A DNA stretch of 64,000 nt from Luteibacter rhizovicinus DSM 16549 (GTDB taxonomy: Bacteria; Pseudomonadota; Gammaproteobacteria; Xanthomonadales; Rhodanobacteraceae). The position numbers and the translations under genes are program-made. The stretch spans positions 124,001 through 188,000 of the forward strand of contig NZ_CP017480.1 in NCBI RefSeq assembly GCF_001887595.1, read 5' to 3'. The notes beneath the pieces are model-generated. The model ran no database searches, was not told the DNA's origin, and worked only from the letters and a program-made list of their open reading frames with translations. This document shows, piece by piece, positions 30,308 to 39,469 of the stretch (position 1 is the stretch's first letter; each line of letters opens with the position of its first letter).

Positions 30308-30555
30308 GCAGCCAGCTTGCCGGCTTCCTTCACGAGGGCACGGACCTTATCGGTCAGCTGTGCACCCTTCGCGATCCAGGCCTGGACCTTGGCAACGTCG
30401 AGCTCGAGACGCTTATCAGCGCCCGAAGCGACCGGGTTGTAGTAGCCCACGCGCTCGATGTTACGACCGTCGCGCTTGTTGCGCTGGTCGGTCACGACGA
30501 CGTGATAAAACGGACGGCCCTTGGCGCCACCGCGCGAAAGACGAATCTTAACCAT
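30304..30555 (-). CDS. rpsP: Ribosomal protein bS16
   Basis: An 83-residue small-subunit protein. The opening [20 protein letters not shown] and the segment [11 protein letters not shown] are diagnostic. First gene of the rpsP-rimM-trmD-rplS operon. About 100 bp separate it from the ffh stop, so its promoter probably lies there. Confidence 0.97.
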   Translation of the reverse strand: MVKIRLSRGGAKGRPFYHVVVTDQRNKRDGRNIERVGYYNPVASGADKRLELDVAKVQAWIAKGAQLTDKVRALVKEAGKLAA

Positions 30556-30654
30556 ATTACGAGCTCCAGAATTGCCGGTTGCCGGCAGACGCGCGCTAGA
30601 TGCGGGCGTGGTAAACCCGGCATTTTAGCGAAAGTTGTAGAAAATGGAAGGGGT

Positions 30655-32046
30655 TCAGCGCATCGGCGGCATACCGCCGCCCATTCCGCCCATACCGCCC
30701 ATGCCTTTCATCGCGCCACGCATCTGGCGCATGAGGCCCTTGCTGCCGCCCTTCGACAGCTTGGACATCATTTTTTCCATCTGCATGAACTGCTTGAGCA
30801 GGCGATTGACGTCGGCCGGCTGGGTGCCGGAGCCGCGAGCCACGCGGGCCTTGCGCGAACCGTTGAGGAGATCCGGGTGACGGCGCTCCTTCTTGGTCAT
30901 CGACCCGATGATCGCGACCATGCGCTTCAGTTCGTTGTCGTTGACCTTGGATTTGACGTTGTCAGGCAGGTTGCCCATGCCCGGCAGCTTGTCCATGAGA
31001 CCGGCCAGGCCGCCCATGTTCGACATCTGCTCGAGCTGATCTCGCATATCGTTGAGATCGAACCGTTTGCCCTTCATGACCTTTTCGGCCAGCTTCTGGG
31101 CTTTTTCCTGGTCGACCTTGCGCTCGACTTCCTCGACCAGCGACAGGACGTCGCCCATGCCGAGAATGCGCTGGGCCAGGCGATCCGGGTGGAACGGCTC
31201 GAGGGCGTCGGTTTTCTCGCCGGCACCCATGAACTTGATGGGACGGCCGGTGATGTAGCGCACCGACAGCGCGGCACCGCCACGGGCGTCACCGTCCGTC
31301 TTGGTCAGGACCACGCCGGTGAGCGGAATCGCGTCGGAGAAGGCCTTGGCCGTGCTGGCCGCGTCCTGGCCGGTCATCGAGTCGACCACGAACAGGGTTT
31401 CGATGGGATTGAGAGCGGCGTGCAAGGCCTTGATCTCGTCCATCATGGCTTCGTCGATGTGCAGGCGACCGGCCGTATCGACCAGCAGCACGTCCATCAC
31501 TTCGCGGCGGGCGGCGGCAATAGCGGCCTTCGCGATGTCGACCGGGTTCTGGCCGGCTTCCGACGGGAAGAACGCGACATCGACCTGCTCGGCCAGTGTA
31601 CGCAGCTGCTCGATCGCCGCCGGACGGTAGACGTCGCAGCTGACGACCATGACGCGCTTCTTCTTCCGCTCCTTGAGGAAGCGGGCGAGCTTGGCGACCG
31701 TGGTCGTCTTACCCGCACCCTGCAGACCCGCCATCAGCACGATGGCCGGCGGCGTGGCCGCGAGGTTCAGCTCGGTGTTGGCCACGCCCATGACGGTGGT
31801 CAGTTCGTCGCTGACGACCTTGACCAGCGCCTGGCCCGGCGAAAGGCTCTTGAGGACTTCCTGGCCGACGGCGCGGACCTTCACACGCTCGATCAGCGCC
31901 TTCACCACCGGCAAGGCCACGTCGGCCTCGAGCAGGGCGATGCGGACCTCGCGCAGGGTCTCGCGGATGTTTTCTTCGGTCAGCCGGCCGCGACCACGCA
32001 GGCGGTTGACGGTATCGGAGAGGCGTTGGCTGAGCGATTCGAACAT
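30655..32046 (-). CDS. ffh: Signal recognition particle protein Ffh
   Basis: A 463-residue SRP GTPase. N domain residues 1-90; G domain with GLQGAGKTTT, DTAGRLHID and TKTDGDARGG; and a Met-rich M domain after about residue 300 that ends in GGMGGMGGMGGGMPPMR. The M domain binds signal sequences and 4.5S RNA. Divergent from the ypjD-like gene, an arrangement common in gammaproteobacteria. Confidence 0.97.
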   Translation of the reverse strand: MFESLSQRLSDTVNRLRGRGRLTEENIRETLREVRIALLEADVALPVVKALIERVKVRAVGQEVLKSLSPGQALVKVVSDELTTVMGVANTELNLAATPPAIVLMAGLQGAGKTTTVAKLARFLKERKKKRVMVVSCDVYRPAAIEQLRTLAEQVDVAFFPSEAGQNPVDIAKAAIAAARREVMDVLLVDTAGRLHIDEAMMDEIKALHAALNPIETLFVVDSMTGQDAASTAKAFSDAIPLTGVVLTKTDGDARGGAALSVRYITGRPIKFMGAGEKTDALEPFHPDRLAQRILGMGDVLSLVEEVERKVDQEKAQKLAEKVMKGKRFDLNDMRDQLEQMSNMGGLAGLMDKLPGMGNLPDNVKSKVNDNELKRMVAIIGSMTKKERRHPDLLNGSRKARVARGSGTQPADVNRLLKQFMQMEKMMSKLSKGGSKGLMRQMRGAMKGMGGMGGMGGGMPPMR

Positions 32047-32166
32047 GGCGAGTCGATGAATGCTGTAAACGACGGATTATAGCCGGACTTGGCCCCTGCC
32101 CGTACGACGGGTAATGCCAACGTGTCGCATTCACGCTTCCCGGCGGCTATGCCACACTCCGCGTCC

Positions 32167-32964
32167 ATGATCGTCGCCATCCTCGCGCTCGCCGCCGTCG
32201 CCCTCTACCTGTCCGCTGCAGGCGTCCTCGCACGACCGCTGATGACGGGCGGTCAACCGTTGGCGCGCGTCGGCATGACGATGGCGACCCTGGCCGCGCT
32301 AGCCCACGCCGGACTGCTCCTCAGCGCCCATCGCGGCACGCTGGACCTGCATTTCTTCGCCGCCTTGTCCCTGGTGGCCTGGATCGCCTCCGCCCTCACC
32401 CTGGTGGTGAACCTGTCCCGTCCGGTGGCCGGGCTGGGCATCCTGATTTTTCCGCTGTCGGCGGTCTTCCTCGCCATGGACGCCTTCATTGCGCCGCGAA
32501 CGGCGCCGGAAGCCATGACCTGGCAGATCGAGTTGCACGTGACGATCGCCGTGCTCGCTTTCGGCATTCTCTCGATCGCCGCGGCGCTGGCGATCCTCCT
32601 GGCGATCCAGGAGCGGGCGTTGCGGCGGAGCAAGTTCGGCCACTGGCTGCGCGCCCTGCCCCCGCTCACCCTCACCGAGGTGCTGTTGTTCCGACTGATC
32701 GCGGTGGGCTTCGTCCTGCTCACCCTGACCCTGGTGACCGGCACGCTCTTCGTCGGCAACCTGTTCAGCCAACACCTCGTGCACAAGACGGTACTGTCGA
32801 TCGTGGCCTGGATCGTCTTCGGCGTGCTGCTCTGGGGCCGCTGGCGCTACGGCTGGCGCGGCACGCGCGCGGTGAACCTCACCCTGATCGGCATGGGCGT
32901 GTTGTTGCTGGCGTTTTTCGGGACGAAGCTGGTGCTGGAGTTGATCCTGCACCGCACCGGCTAA
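32167..32964 (+). CDS. ypjD: CcsA/YpjD-family inner-membrane protein
   Basis: A 265-residue protein with about eight hydrophobic segments and the family histidines (LAHAGLLLSAHRG, IELHVTIAVLAFG, FSQHLVHKTVLSIVAWIVFG). It belongs to the cytochrome c assembly CcsA/YpjD group. In E. coli YpjD also lies next to ffh; related CorE proteins act in ion efflux, so the precise role is uncertain. I chose ATG 32167, where the first membrane helix begins. Confidence 0.85.
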   Translation: MIVAILALAAVALYLSAAGVLARPLMTGGQPLARVGMTMATLAALAHAGLLLSAHRGTLDLHFFAALSLVAWIASALTLVVNLSRPVAGLGILIFPLSAVFLAMDAFIAPRTAPEAMTWQIELHVTIAVLAFGILSIAAALAILLAIQERALRRSKFGHWLRALPPLTLTEVLLFRLIAVGFVLLTLTLVTGTLFVGNLFSQHLVHKTVLSIVAWIVFGVLLWGRWRYGWRGTRAVNLTLIGMGVLLLAFFGTKLVLELILHRTG

Positions 32965-32976
32965 GCGCTGCGTTCT

Positions 32977-33050
32977 GTGGGAGCCGCTTCAGCGGCGATG
33001 GCTCCCGCGTCACCGCTCCGTTGGCTTTTCGCCGCTGAAGCGGCTCCCAC
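32977..33050. repeat. REP-like cluster 4 (inverted pair)
   Basis: Monomers 32977-32999 (plus) and 33029-33050 (minus), both with the CTTCAG/CTGAAG core, separated by a spacer holding CCGCTCCGTTGGCTTTTC. It lies between the convergent ypjD-like and radA genes and ends just before the radA stop. Confidence 0.92.
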
Positions 33051-33056
33051 ATTCAC

Positions 33057-34448
33057 CTACTCGCGGCAGGCGTCGATGGCTTGGGACAGACGCTCCACGC
33101 CGATGACTTCCATCTCGCCGACGCGGCCTTTCTTCGGCGCATTCGCTGCAGGCACCACGGCGCGGCGGAAGCCGTGCGTAGCCGCTTCCTTGAGACGCTC
33201 CTCGCCGTTGGGCACCGGACGAATCTCGCCCGACAGACCCACTTCGCCAAAGGCGATGGATTTTTCCGGCAACGGGCGATCACGCAGGCTCGAGAGCACG
33301 GCCATCAGCACCGGTACGTCGGAAGCCGTTTCCTGTACGCGGATGCCACCGACCACGTTGACGAAGACATCCTGATCGTAGGCGGCGATGCCACCATGCC
33401 GGTGCAGCACGGCGAGCAGCATGGCGAGACGATTCTGCTCCAGACCGATCACGACGCGACGGGGATTACCCAACGAGGACTGGTCGACGAGCGCCTGCAC
33501 TTCCACCAGGAGGGGACGCGTACCTTCACGCGTCACCATGACGGCACTGCCAGGCGTGGGGCCCGCGTGCGAGGAGAGGAAAATCGCCGAGGGGTTCGGC
33601 ACTTCACGCAGGCCTTTCTCGGACATGGCGAAGACGCCGAGCTCGTTCACGGCGCCAAAGCGGTTCTTGAAGGCGCGCAGCACACGGAAGCGGCTGCCGG
33701 ATTCCCCCTCGAAATAGAGCACGGCGTCGACCATGTGCTCGAGGACGCGCGGGCCTGCAATGCCGCCATCCTTGGTCACGTGACCGACCAGGAAGACGGA
33801 CGTGCCGGTTTCCTTGGCGAAGCGAGTGAGCTTCGCCGCCGACTCGCGCACCTGGCTGACCGAACCCGGCGCCGCGGTGAGCATTTCCGTCCAGATCGTC
33901 TGGATGGAGTCGATCACCAGGACGCGCGGTCGCGCGGCCATCGCCTGCTCGAGGATGCGTTCGATGCAGGTTTCCGCCAGCGCGTGTAGCGGCGCCAACG
34001 GCAGGTCGAGGCGTTGGGCGCGGGCAGCCACCTGGGAAAGGGATTCCTCGCCGGTGACGTACAGGCTGGGAAGCACCGCGCCCAGCGTACCGAGCATCTG
34101 CAGCAGCAAGGTGGACTTGCCGATGCCGGGGTCGCCACCGATCAGGACGACCGAACCCTCGACGAGGCCACCGCCGAGCACGCGATCGAGCTCACCGATG
34201 CCCGTGTGCGTGCGCGCCTCCGCAGTCAGCAGGACGTCGGTGAGCGCCGTGATCCTGGGTGCACCGGCGGCTGCGCCGGCGTAGCCGCCGCGCTGCGCGC
34301 CGATCGACACGACCGCGGCGGGCTTGGCCGACTCGACGACGAAGGCGGACAGGACATTCCAAACGCCGCATTCGGCGCATTGGCCCTGCCATTTGCTGTG
34401 CTCGGCACCGCATTCGGTACAAACGTAGGCGGTCTTGGCCTTGGCCAT
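33057..34448 (-). CDS. radA: DNA repair protein RadA
   Basis: A 463-residue branch-migration ATPase. An N-terminal C4 zinc finger (CTECGAEHSKWQGQCAEC), Walker A GGDPGIGKSTLLL, the RadA-specific KNRFG motif, and a C-terminal Lon-like domain (SLGNPRRVVIGLEQNR) are all present. It processes recombination intermediates with RecA. Usually beside dnaB-alr in this lineage; here alr precedes it by 83 bp. Confidence 0.97.
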   Translation of the reverse strand: MAKAKTAYVCTECGAEHSKWQGQCAECGVWNVLSAFVVESAKPAAVVSIGAQRGGYAGAAAGAPRITALTDVLLTAEARTHTGIGELDRVLGGGLVEGSVVLIGGDPGIGKSTLLLQMLGTLGAVLPSLYVTGEESLSQVAARAQRLDLPLAPLHALAETCIERILEQAMAARPRVLVIDSIQTIWTEMLTAAPGSVSQVRESAAKLTRFAKETGTSVFLVGHVTKDGGIAGPRVLEHMVDAVLYFEGESGSRFRVLRAFKNRFGAVNELGVFAMSEKGLREVPNPSAIFLSSHAGPTPGSAVMVTREGTRPLLVEVQALVDQSSLGNPRRVVIGLEQNRLAMLLAVLHRHGGIAAYDQDVFVNVVGGIRVQETASDVPVLMAVLSSLRDRPLPEKSIAFGEVGLSGEIRPVPNGEERLKEAATHGFRRAVVPAANAPKKGRVGEMEVIGVERLSQAIDACRE

Positions 34449-34531
34449 CGTGTCGTGGTCTTCCGGAAAGGGAGGGAGCTATATAACGCGACCGCGTCGC
34501 ACGGAGCGATACGCAGGAAGCAAGGCAGCGA

Positions 34532-35620
34532 TCAACTTTCGTCGTCGACGAAGAGTACGCGACGGGTCATGCCGCAGGTGAGGTCGTAGGAGATCGTGCC
34601 TGCGGCGGCAGCGACCGTCTCCACAGGAAGGCCCTCGCCCCAAAGTGTGACGCGGTCGCCGGTGCGCGCATCGGGGACACCACGCAGGTCGATCGTGATC
34701 AGGTCCATCGAGACGCGACCGACCAGTGGGGCGGCACGGCCGTTGATCAGGACCGGCGTTCCCGGTGTGGCACTCCGCGGATAGCCGTCGCCGTAGCCGA
34801 TCGCCGCCACGCCGACGTTCATGTCCTCGGGGCACTCGTACGTGCCGTTGTATCCGACGCGCTCACCCTTCACGAGGCGGTTGATCGCCACGAGGCGAGT
34901 GGCCAGCGTCATCGCAGGACGAAACCCGAAGTCCGCGCCACTGCGACCTTCGACCACCGAGAGCCCATAAAGCAGACCACCCGTGCGGACCCAGTCGCCA
35001 CGCGCATCGGGCCAACCCAATACCGCCGCGGAATTCGACAAGGCGCGCGGGCCCGCCAGACCTGCCGTCCCTTCCCGGAAGCGGGCGATCTGCAAGGCGG
35101 TCTCACGCCCCTCGAACTCTTCCGACGACGCGAAGTGAGTCATCAGTCCCAGCTCGCGATCGATGGCCGGCATGGCCAGCAAGGCGGCGTGGACTTCACG
35201 CGCACGTACCGGGTCGAAGCCGAGTCGATGCATGCCCGTATCGACCTTGATCCACACGCGCAACGGCCCGCGCAGCGGATCGGCCTTGGCAAGCCAGGGC
35301 AACTGGGCGTCGTGGTGGATCAGCGCATCCAGGCGGAGGCGCTGCATTTCCGCGATGTCAGAGGGGGTATCGGGGCCGGAGAGCACGACGATGCGCTGCC
35401 GGTGACCGGCGGCGCGAAGACGCAGGCCGTCGGCAATGGCTGCGACGGCGAAGGCTTCCGCCTCGCCATCGAGTGCGCGGGCCACACGCTCCAGACCATG
35501 CCCATAGGCGTCGGCCTTGACCACAGCCATGACTTTGGCGTCCCCCGCCAGGGCACGGACGCGGGCGAGGTTGTGGCGCAAGGCGCCCAGGTGGACGGTG
35601 GCAACGGTGGTACGACTCAT
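34532..35620 (-). CDS. alr: Alanine racemase
   Basis: A 362-residue PLP enzyme that makes D-alanine for peptidoglycan. The PLP lysine is in VVKADAYGHGLERVA, and the catalytic tyrosine of the partner subunit lies in the GERVGYNGTYECPED region. I chose ATG 35620 (MSRTTVATVHLGALRHNL). Normal length. Separated from dnaB by five accessory genes, whereas dnaB-alr adjacency is common in this lineage. Confidence 0.95.
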   Translation of the reverse strand: MSRTTVATVHLGALRHNLARVRALAGDAKVMAVVKADAYGHGLERVARALDGEAEAFAVAAIADGLRLRAAGHRQRIVVLSGPDTPSDIAEMQRLRLDALIHHDAQLPWLAKADPLRGPLRVWIKVDTGMHRLGFDPVRAREVHAALLAMPAIDRELGLMTHFASSEEFEGRETALQIARFREGTAGLAGPRALSNSAAVLGWPDARGDWVRTGGLLYGLSVVEGRSGADFGFRPAMTLATRLVAINRLVKGERVGYNGTYECPEDMNVGVAAIGYGDGYPRSATPGTPVLINGRAAPLVGRVSMDLITIDLRGVPDARTGDRVTLWGEGLPVETVAAAAGTISYDLTCGMTRRVLFVDDES

Positions 35621-35700
35621 GGGCTGGGACGCGGTGACGCTCGTAGAACGGACCACTCAGTCTATCCGCATCCACCGGGCAGCCGTGTGGCGCAGTCATG

Positions 35701-35737
35701 GCGAGCGCGGGCACCGGGTTGGTGCCCGCCCTCGCCG
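35701..35737 (-). terminator. Strong hairpin after the first CsgG-like gene
   Basis: Stem GCGAG-GCGGGCACC / GGTGCCCGC-CTCGC with one mismatch and a five-base loop. No T-run follows, so it may stabilise the 3' end or terminate weakly. Confidence 0.55.
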
Positions 35738-35742
35738 AGGTG

Positions 35743-36705
35743 TTACTTGGACAACTCGATCAGGGTCGAGGAGACCCAGCCCTTGTTACCCAGTTCGTCC
35801 TGCACTTCCCACATCATGCCGTCCTTGTTACCGGTGGGATAAAGCATCATGCCCGGGTCCAGCGTCCGCACGGCGGTGCCGGTGCCTTTCGCGTTCGCGA
35901 GCAGGCGACCCGGCTTGGCCACGGTAACGGCCTGCTGGGCGTTGCTGGCCGACGCATTGCCGTTGAGGCCGCCGAGCTGGCCGACCAGATCGCTATAGGC
36001 CTGCAGATAGGCCATGGTGATCAGCTGACCCATCTCGGTGTTCGCATAGCCACCCACGCCCGCACCGCCGACGCCGGAGCTGCCGAACAGCGCGCCCGAG
36101 GCGTTGATGCCCAGATCGGTCTTCTTGGCCTGGCCCTGGGCCATGGCGACCTGTTCGCTCGAACGCACGTCGGTGATCGTCAGCGTCACGTCGGCGGTCT
36201 TCGTCTTGAAGCTCACATTGCTGGCGATGCGGCCAACCTTGCTGCCCATCAGGCCGCCGAGCACGCCGCCGACGCCACCACCGGCTGCATCGTCGTTCTT
36301 CGAAATCAGGTCGGGAACCATGACGTAATCGGCCGCCTTGATCTGGCCCTTGCCGACGTTGGACTGGACGCGAAGCTCGCCGCTCGCACCGAGCGCACGC
36401 TCCTTCATCGCCTGGTCGAGACCGGCACCGCGGTCCACCAGGGTGAAGCAATGCGATTTGCTCACGAACACCTTGATCAGCTTCGACGGCGCCGGCAGCT
36501 GCTGCGCGGTCCACCAACTCACGCCACCTTCCGGCTCTTCCACGGCCAGCGTGCCCAGCGGCTTCGCGCAGGTCGGGATTTCGGTCATTTTCTCGTCGCG
36601 CAGCGTCTGGGCGCTCTTGACCTGCGCCTGGGCCGCCGGAAAGGCCATCGCCATCGTCATCAACGCTACTGCACCGGCGATGCGCCGGGTTCTCGTGCCT
36701 TCCAT
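35743..36705 (-). CDS. CsgG/HfaB-like exported protein with C-terminal SH3-like domain (paralogue 1)
   Basis: A 320-residue protein with a Sec signal peptide (AGAVALMTMAMAFPAAQAQ). The central part is CsgG-like (LIKVFVSKSHCFTLVDRGAGLDQAMKERAL, quoted in part; AADYVMVPDL; TADVTLTITDVRSSEQVA). The last ~60 residues resemble a bacterial SH3 domain (LDPGMMLYPTGN, MMWEVQDELGNKGWVSS). A Gly-rich stretch GGGVGGVLGGLMG could be membrane-associated. CsgG forms outer-membrane secretion pores, but here no lipobox is present. Highly similar to the gene at 37062-38030. I chose ATG 36705, with AAGGGG 10 nt upstream. Function unknown. Confidence 0.8.
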   Translation of the reverse strand: MEGTRTRRIAGAVALMTMAMAFPAAQAQVKSAQTLRDEKMTEIPTCAKPLGTLAVEEPEGGVSWWTAQQLPAPSKLIKVFVSKSHCFTLVDRGAGLDQAMKERALGASGELRVQSNVGKGQIKAADYVMVPDLISKNDDAAGGGVGGVLGGLMGSKVGRIASNVSFKTKTADVTLTITDVRSSEQVAMAQGQAKKTDLGINASGALFGSSGVGGAGVGGYANTEMGQLITMAYLQAYSDLVGQLGGLNGNASASNAQQAVTVAKPGRLLANAKGTGTAVRTLDPGMMLYPTGNKDGMMWEVQDELGNKGWVSSTLIELSK

Positions 36706-36998
36706 ATCATCAAGCCCCTTAGTGATCCGTTGAGTCGAAACAACACCGCTCTTCCCGGACCAGGACGAAGAGCGGGAACATGCCCACGCGCACACGACGA
36801 AGAGACGGGTCTTCGCGGCGGTCATGGGTAAAGCCTGGATTGGCGCAATGAAGACATCCCCTGTCTGAGAGCCGGGCGATTCACGGCAACGTGGCGCATC
36901 CCCTGATGCGTCACTGGGCTGCTCTCGGCGAGCGCAACCCGTTCGTGCCAAATGGTAGCAAGGGATGATGACATGATCCACCTCGCCCGCCGGACAGC
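36706..36998. other. Leader region between the two CsgG-like genes
   Basis: About 290 bp upstream of paralogue 1. It contains two inverted repeats: CCGCTCTTC/GAAGAGCGG (36746-36775, 12-base loop) and CGCATC/GATGCG around CCCT (about 36896-36911). No ORF in it is convincing. The hairpins may be part of a structured 5' leader or mark where the promoter lies. I cannot assign a sigma-70 promoter with confidence. Confidence 0.4.
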
Positions 36999-37054
36999 AA
37001 AACGCCCGGCGCGACGGGGCGGGGCATGGCCCATTCCGTCGCCCCGGGCGCCCT
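36999..37054 (-). terminator. Terminator after the second CsgG-like gene
   Basis: Minus-strand long stem CGCCCGGGGCGACGG against CCGTCGCGCCGGGCG (one mismatch) followed by TTTTG. Ends transcription of the gene at 37062-38030. Confidence 0.7.
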
Positions 37055-37061
37055 CCCGCAC

Positions 37062-38030
37062 TTACTTCGCCAGATCGAAGTGCTCGGACGACAACCAGCC
37101 GCGGTTGCCATGCTCGTCGTCCACTTCCCAGATCGCGCCCACCTTGTCTCCGGTGGGATACACCGTCATGCCGGGATCGAGTGACCGAACCGCCTTGCCC
37201 TTCATGTTGGCGGTGGGAAACATGCGCGTGGCAACGCGTACCGTGCCGGACTGACGAGCATTGGCCGCCGACGCGTTACCGGGCATGCCGCCCATTTCGC
37301 CAACCAGCTTCGTGTAGGCATCCAGATAGGCCATGGTGATGACCTGACCGACCGTGGTATTCGCATAACCGCCGATGCCGGCGCCACCCAGTCCCTGGCT
37401 ACCGAAGAATGAGCCGCCGGCGCCCAGGCCGATGTCGTTCTTCTCACCGTGCCCTTCGGTCATCGCCACCTGCTCGGACGAACGAACGTCGGTCACCGTA
37501 AGCACGACATCGGAGGTTTTCGAACTGATGTTGATCGCACCGACAAGCGCGCCGGCGCCGCCGCCGATGAGACCGCCTGCGAGTGCACTGAGCGAACTGC
37601 CGCCGGCATTGGCATTGGTCGAAACCAGATCGGGAACCATGACGTAGTCCGCCGCCTTGACCTGCCCCTTGCCGAGGTTGGCGCCGCCGCGAAGCTCGCC
37701 ACCCGCCGCCAGCGCGCGCTCGCGCATCGCGGCGTTCATGCCCATGCCTCGGTCCAGCAGCGTGAAGCAACCGGACTTGTTGACGAACACCTTGATGAGC
37801 TTCGTCGGTGACGGCAACTGCTGCTGGGTCCACCAGTGCACGTCGCCCTCAGGCTCGATCACCGAGAGCGTGCCCAGCTTGCGCGCGCAATGCGGGATGG
37901 CGGCGACCTTGGCCACGTGCTCCTTCTGCGTGCGCGCAACGAGTGGATTCGTCGCAGTGCACGCCGACAACGAAACGGTGATGCCAAGCGCAAGCGACGC
38001 CAGCGAGGCGTGCCTGTGGGTGATTTTCAT
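37062..38030 (-). CDS. CsgG/HfaB-like lipoprotein with C-terminal SH3-like domain (paralogue 2)
   Basis: A 322-residue paralogue of the preceding gene with the same CsgG-like core (KLIKVFVNKSGCFTLLDRG, KAADYVMVPDLVS, VVLTVTDVRSSEQVA) and SH3-like end (LDPGMTVYPTGDKVG, HGNRGWLSSEHFD). It differs at the N-terminus, with a lipobox LSAC at about residues 22-25, so it should be lipid-anchored like true CsgG. The pair may form a mixed oligomer, one lipidated and one soluble. I chose ATG 38030 (MKITHRH). Function unknown. Confidence 0.82.
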   Translation of the reverse strand: MKITHRHASLASLALGITVSLSACTATNPLVARTQKEHVAKVAAIPHCARKLGTLSVIEPEGDVHWWTQQQLPSPTKLIKVFVNKSGCFTLLDRGMGMNAAMRERALAAGGELRGGANLGKGQVKAADYVMVPDLVSTNANAGGSSLSALAGGLIGGGAGALVGAINISSKTSDVVLTVTDVRSSEQVAMTEGHGEKNDIGLGAGGSFFGSQGLGGAGIGGYANTTVGQVITMAYLDAYTKLVGEMGGMPGNASAANARQSGTVRVATRMFPTANMKGKAVRSLDPGMTVYPTGDKVGAIWEVDDEHGNRGWLSSEHFDLAK

Positions 38031-38189
38031 GATCGGTCCTGTCCTGTGCCACTCGAAAGAGCGCACGATGCTATCGACAGGACCGAGGTCCGTATGCGGG
38101 GAATTGTCCTAAAACGCCGTACGAATCTGGCAGTGCGGATCCTCAGGGTTGCCTATGCTCCGCACAGCGACATCGTCTGACAGCGACAT

Positions 38190-38963
38190 CTAACGCGACG
38201 GTGTCGCCAGTGCTGCATCCACCGCACGCTGCGCAAGCGGCGCCATCACCGCATAGCCCTGCGCGTTCGGATGCAGGCCATCGTCAGTCAGCGTTCTGGC
38301 AAGAGCGGCACTCGCATCGGCCATGGCCGGGTAGTAATCCAGGAGGACCAGATGCTCGCGTGACGCATAGTCGCGAATCCAGCGATTCAAGGCGAGAATC
38401 TGGGCCGGCGGACGCCGCGTCGTCTGCGTTACATCGACATAGTCGCTCACCGGCAGCAGCGTGGCGATCACCACGCGTATGCCATGGACGCGTGCCAGCT
38501 CGGCCATAGAGGAAAGATTGTCTTCGGTCATCGCCAGGGTCGACGCGCCGGTATTCCCTGAAATGTCGTTCGTTCCGGCCAGGATCACGACGACACCCGG
38601 TTTCAGTGCAATCACATCCGCACGAAAGCGAACGAGCATCTGCGGTGTCGTCTGCCCGCTGATGCCGCGATTGATATAACCCTTCCCCGGGAAGAACTCG
38701 CCCACCGATCGTCCCCAGAAGTCGGTAATCGAATCGCCGAAAAAGACGACACGCTTCTCGCCCGGCTTGGGCGCCGGAAGGGCTGCGTTGTCCGCGGCGA
38801 ATCGTGCGAGCAGCGGCCAGTCGTTCAGGCGCTGCTCGATGTCGGCGCGCTGGTCGGCGGTCGGGTTGTCGGGCAGCGAGATTCGAGCCTGCTCCGTCGC
38901 CGAGATGGCCGAGATCGCCGACCCGGCGAAGCCTATCGCCGCGAGAAACAGACTCGTACGCAT
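38190..38963 (-). CDS. SGNH/GDSL-family hydrolase, exported
   Basis: A 257-residue protein with a signal peptide (MRTSLFLAAIGFAGSAISA). Block I is VFFGDSITDFW (catalytic Ser), block II has the Gly in INRGISGQT, block III is GTNDISGN, and block V is DDGLHPNAQGYAVM (Asp and His). All SGNH residues are present, so it is probably an active esterase or carbohydrate esterase. It resembles the PAF-acetylhydrolase-like branch. Lies 16 bp after the Cys-rich gene on the same strand. Confidence 0.9.
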   Translation of the reverse strand: MRTSLFLAAIGFAGSAISAISATEQARISLPDNPTADQRADIEQRLNDWPLLARFAADNAALPAPKPGEKRVVFFGDSITDFWGRSVGEFFPGKGYINRGISGQTTPQMLVRFRADVIALKPGVVVILAGTNDISGNTGASTLAMTEDNLSSMAELARVHGIRVVIATLLPVSDYVDVTQTTRRPPAQILALNRWIRDYASREHLVLLDYYPAMADASAALARTLTDDGLHPNAQGYAVMAPLAQRAVDAALATPSR

Positions 38964-38979
38964 GGCTACCACCTCGCTG

Positions 38980-39330
38980 TCAGGCCGTGCGACGACGGCG
39001 AGAGGAAACGACCTGCGCCAGACCCGTGACGACACCGGCGGCCGTGAAAATCCAGCCAAGAGACCACGAAGGATACGAGTAAACCATGGACGCTCCCGTC
39101 ACTACGAAGAGGACTGCCATGGCGGGCTGGATGAGTCGCTGAGAACGATAGATGCCCTGGTTCCGCAAGGTCACCAGTTGAAGCTGGGCAATGTCCTCGG
39201 CCACGGGACGGCAGACCGCCGAGCACGCGAGGCCATTCGTCACGGATATCGCGCAGGCCGCGCACGCTCCTTTGAAGCAACACCTGCAAACGCCCACCGC
39301 TTCGGCATCGTGATGTACGAAACAACGCAT
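38980..39330 (-). CDS. Small Cys-rich protein with C-terminal membrane helices
   Basis: A 116-residue protein. Residues 1-45 hold a dense Cys/His set (MRCFVHHDAEAVGVCRCCFKG, CAACAISVTNGLACSAVC) resembling a B-box-like or zinc-ribbon metal site. Two hydrophobic stretches follow (AVLFVVTGASMVYSYPSW, LGWIFTAAGVVTGLAQVV), ending in a basic tail RRRR. Similar uncharacterised zinc-finger/TM proteins are common in this lineage. I chose ATG 39330, where the Cys motif begins; ATG 39378 adds sixteen residues. Confidence 0.7.
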   Translation of the reverse strand: MRCFVHHDAEAVGVCRCCFKGACAACAISVTNGLACSAVCRPVAEDIAQLQLVTLRNQGIYRSQRLIQPAMAVLFVVTGASMVYSYPSWSLGWIFTAAGVVTGLAQVVSSRRRRTA

Positions 39331-39469
39331 GGTTCCATCCCCTGACGATAAGATCACCCCGGGCGGATAGTCGGTCATACGACCCGCGCCGTGCAACCTT
39401 CCGGAATGGCGTGGATCCCGACCTGGTCGCCTTGCTCCAGGCGAAGGCCCGCCGCCTCCTGCCAGCGAT

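Noticed and set aside
30502..32082. Plus-strand frame of 526 codons antisense to ffh
   Set aside because: Antisense to an unambiguous SRP GTPase; no start signal.
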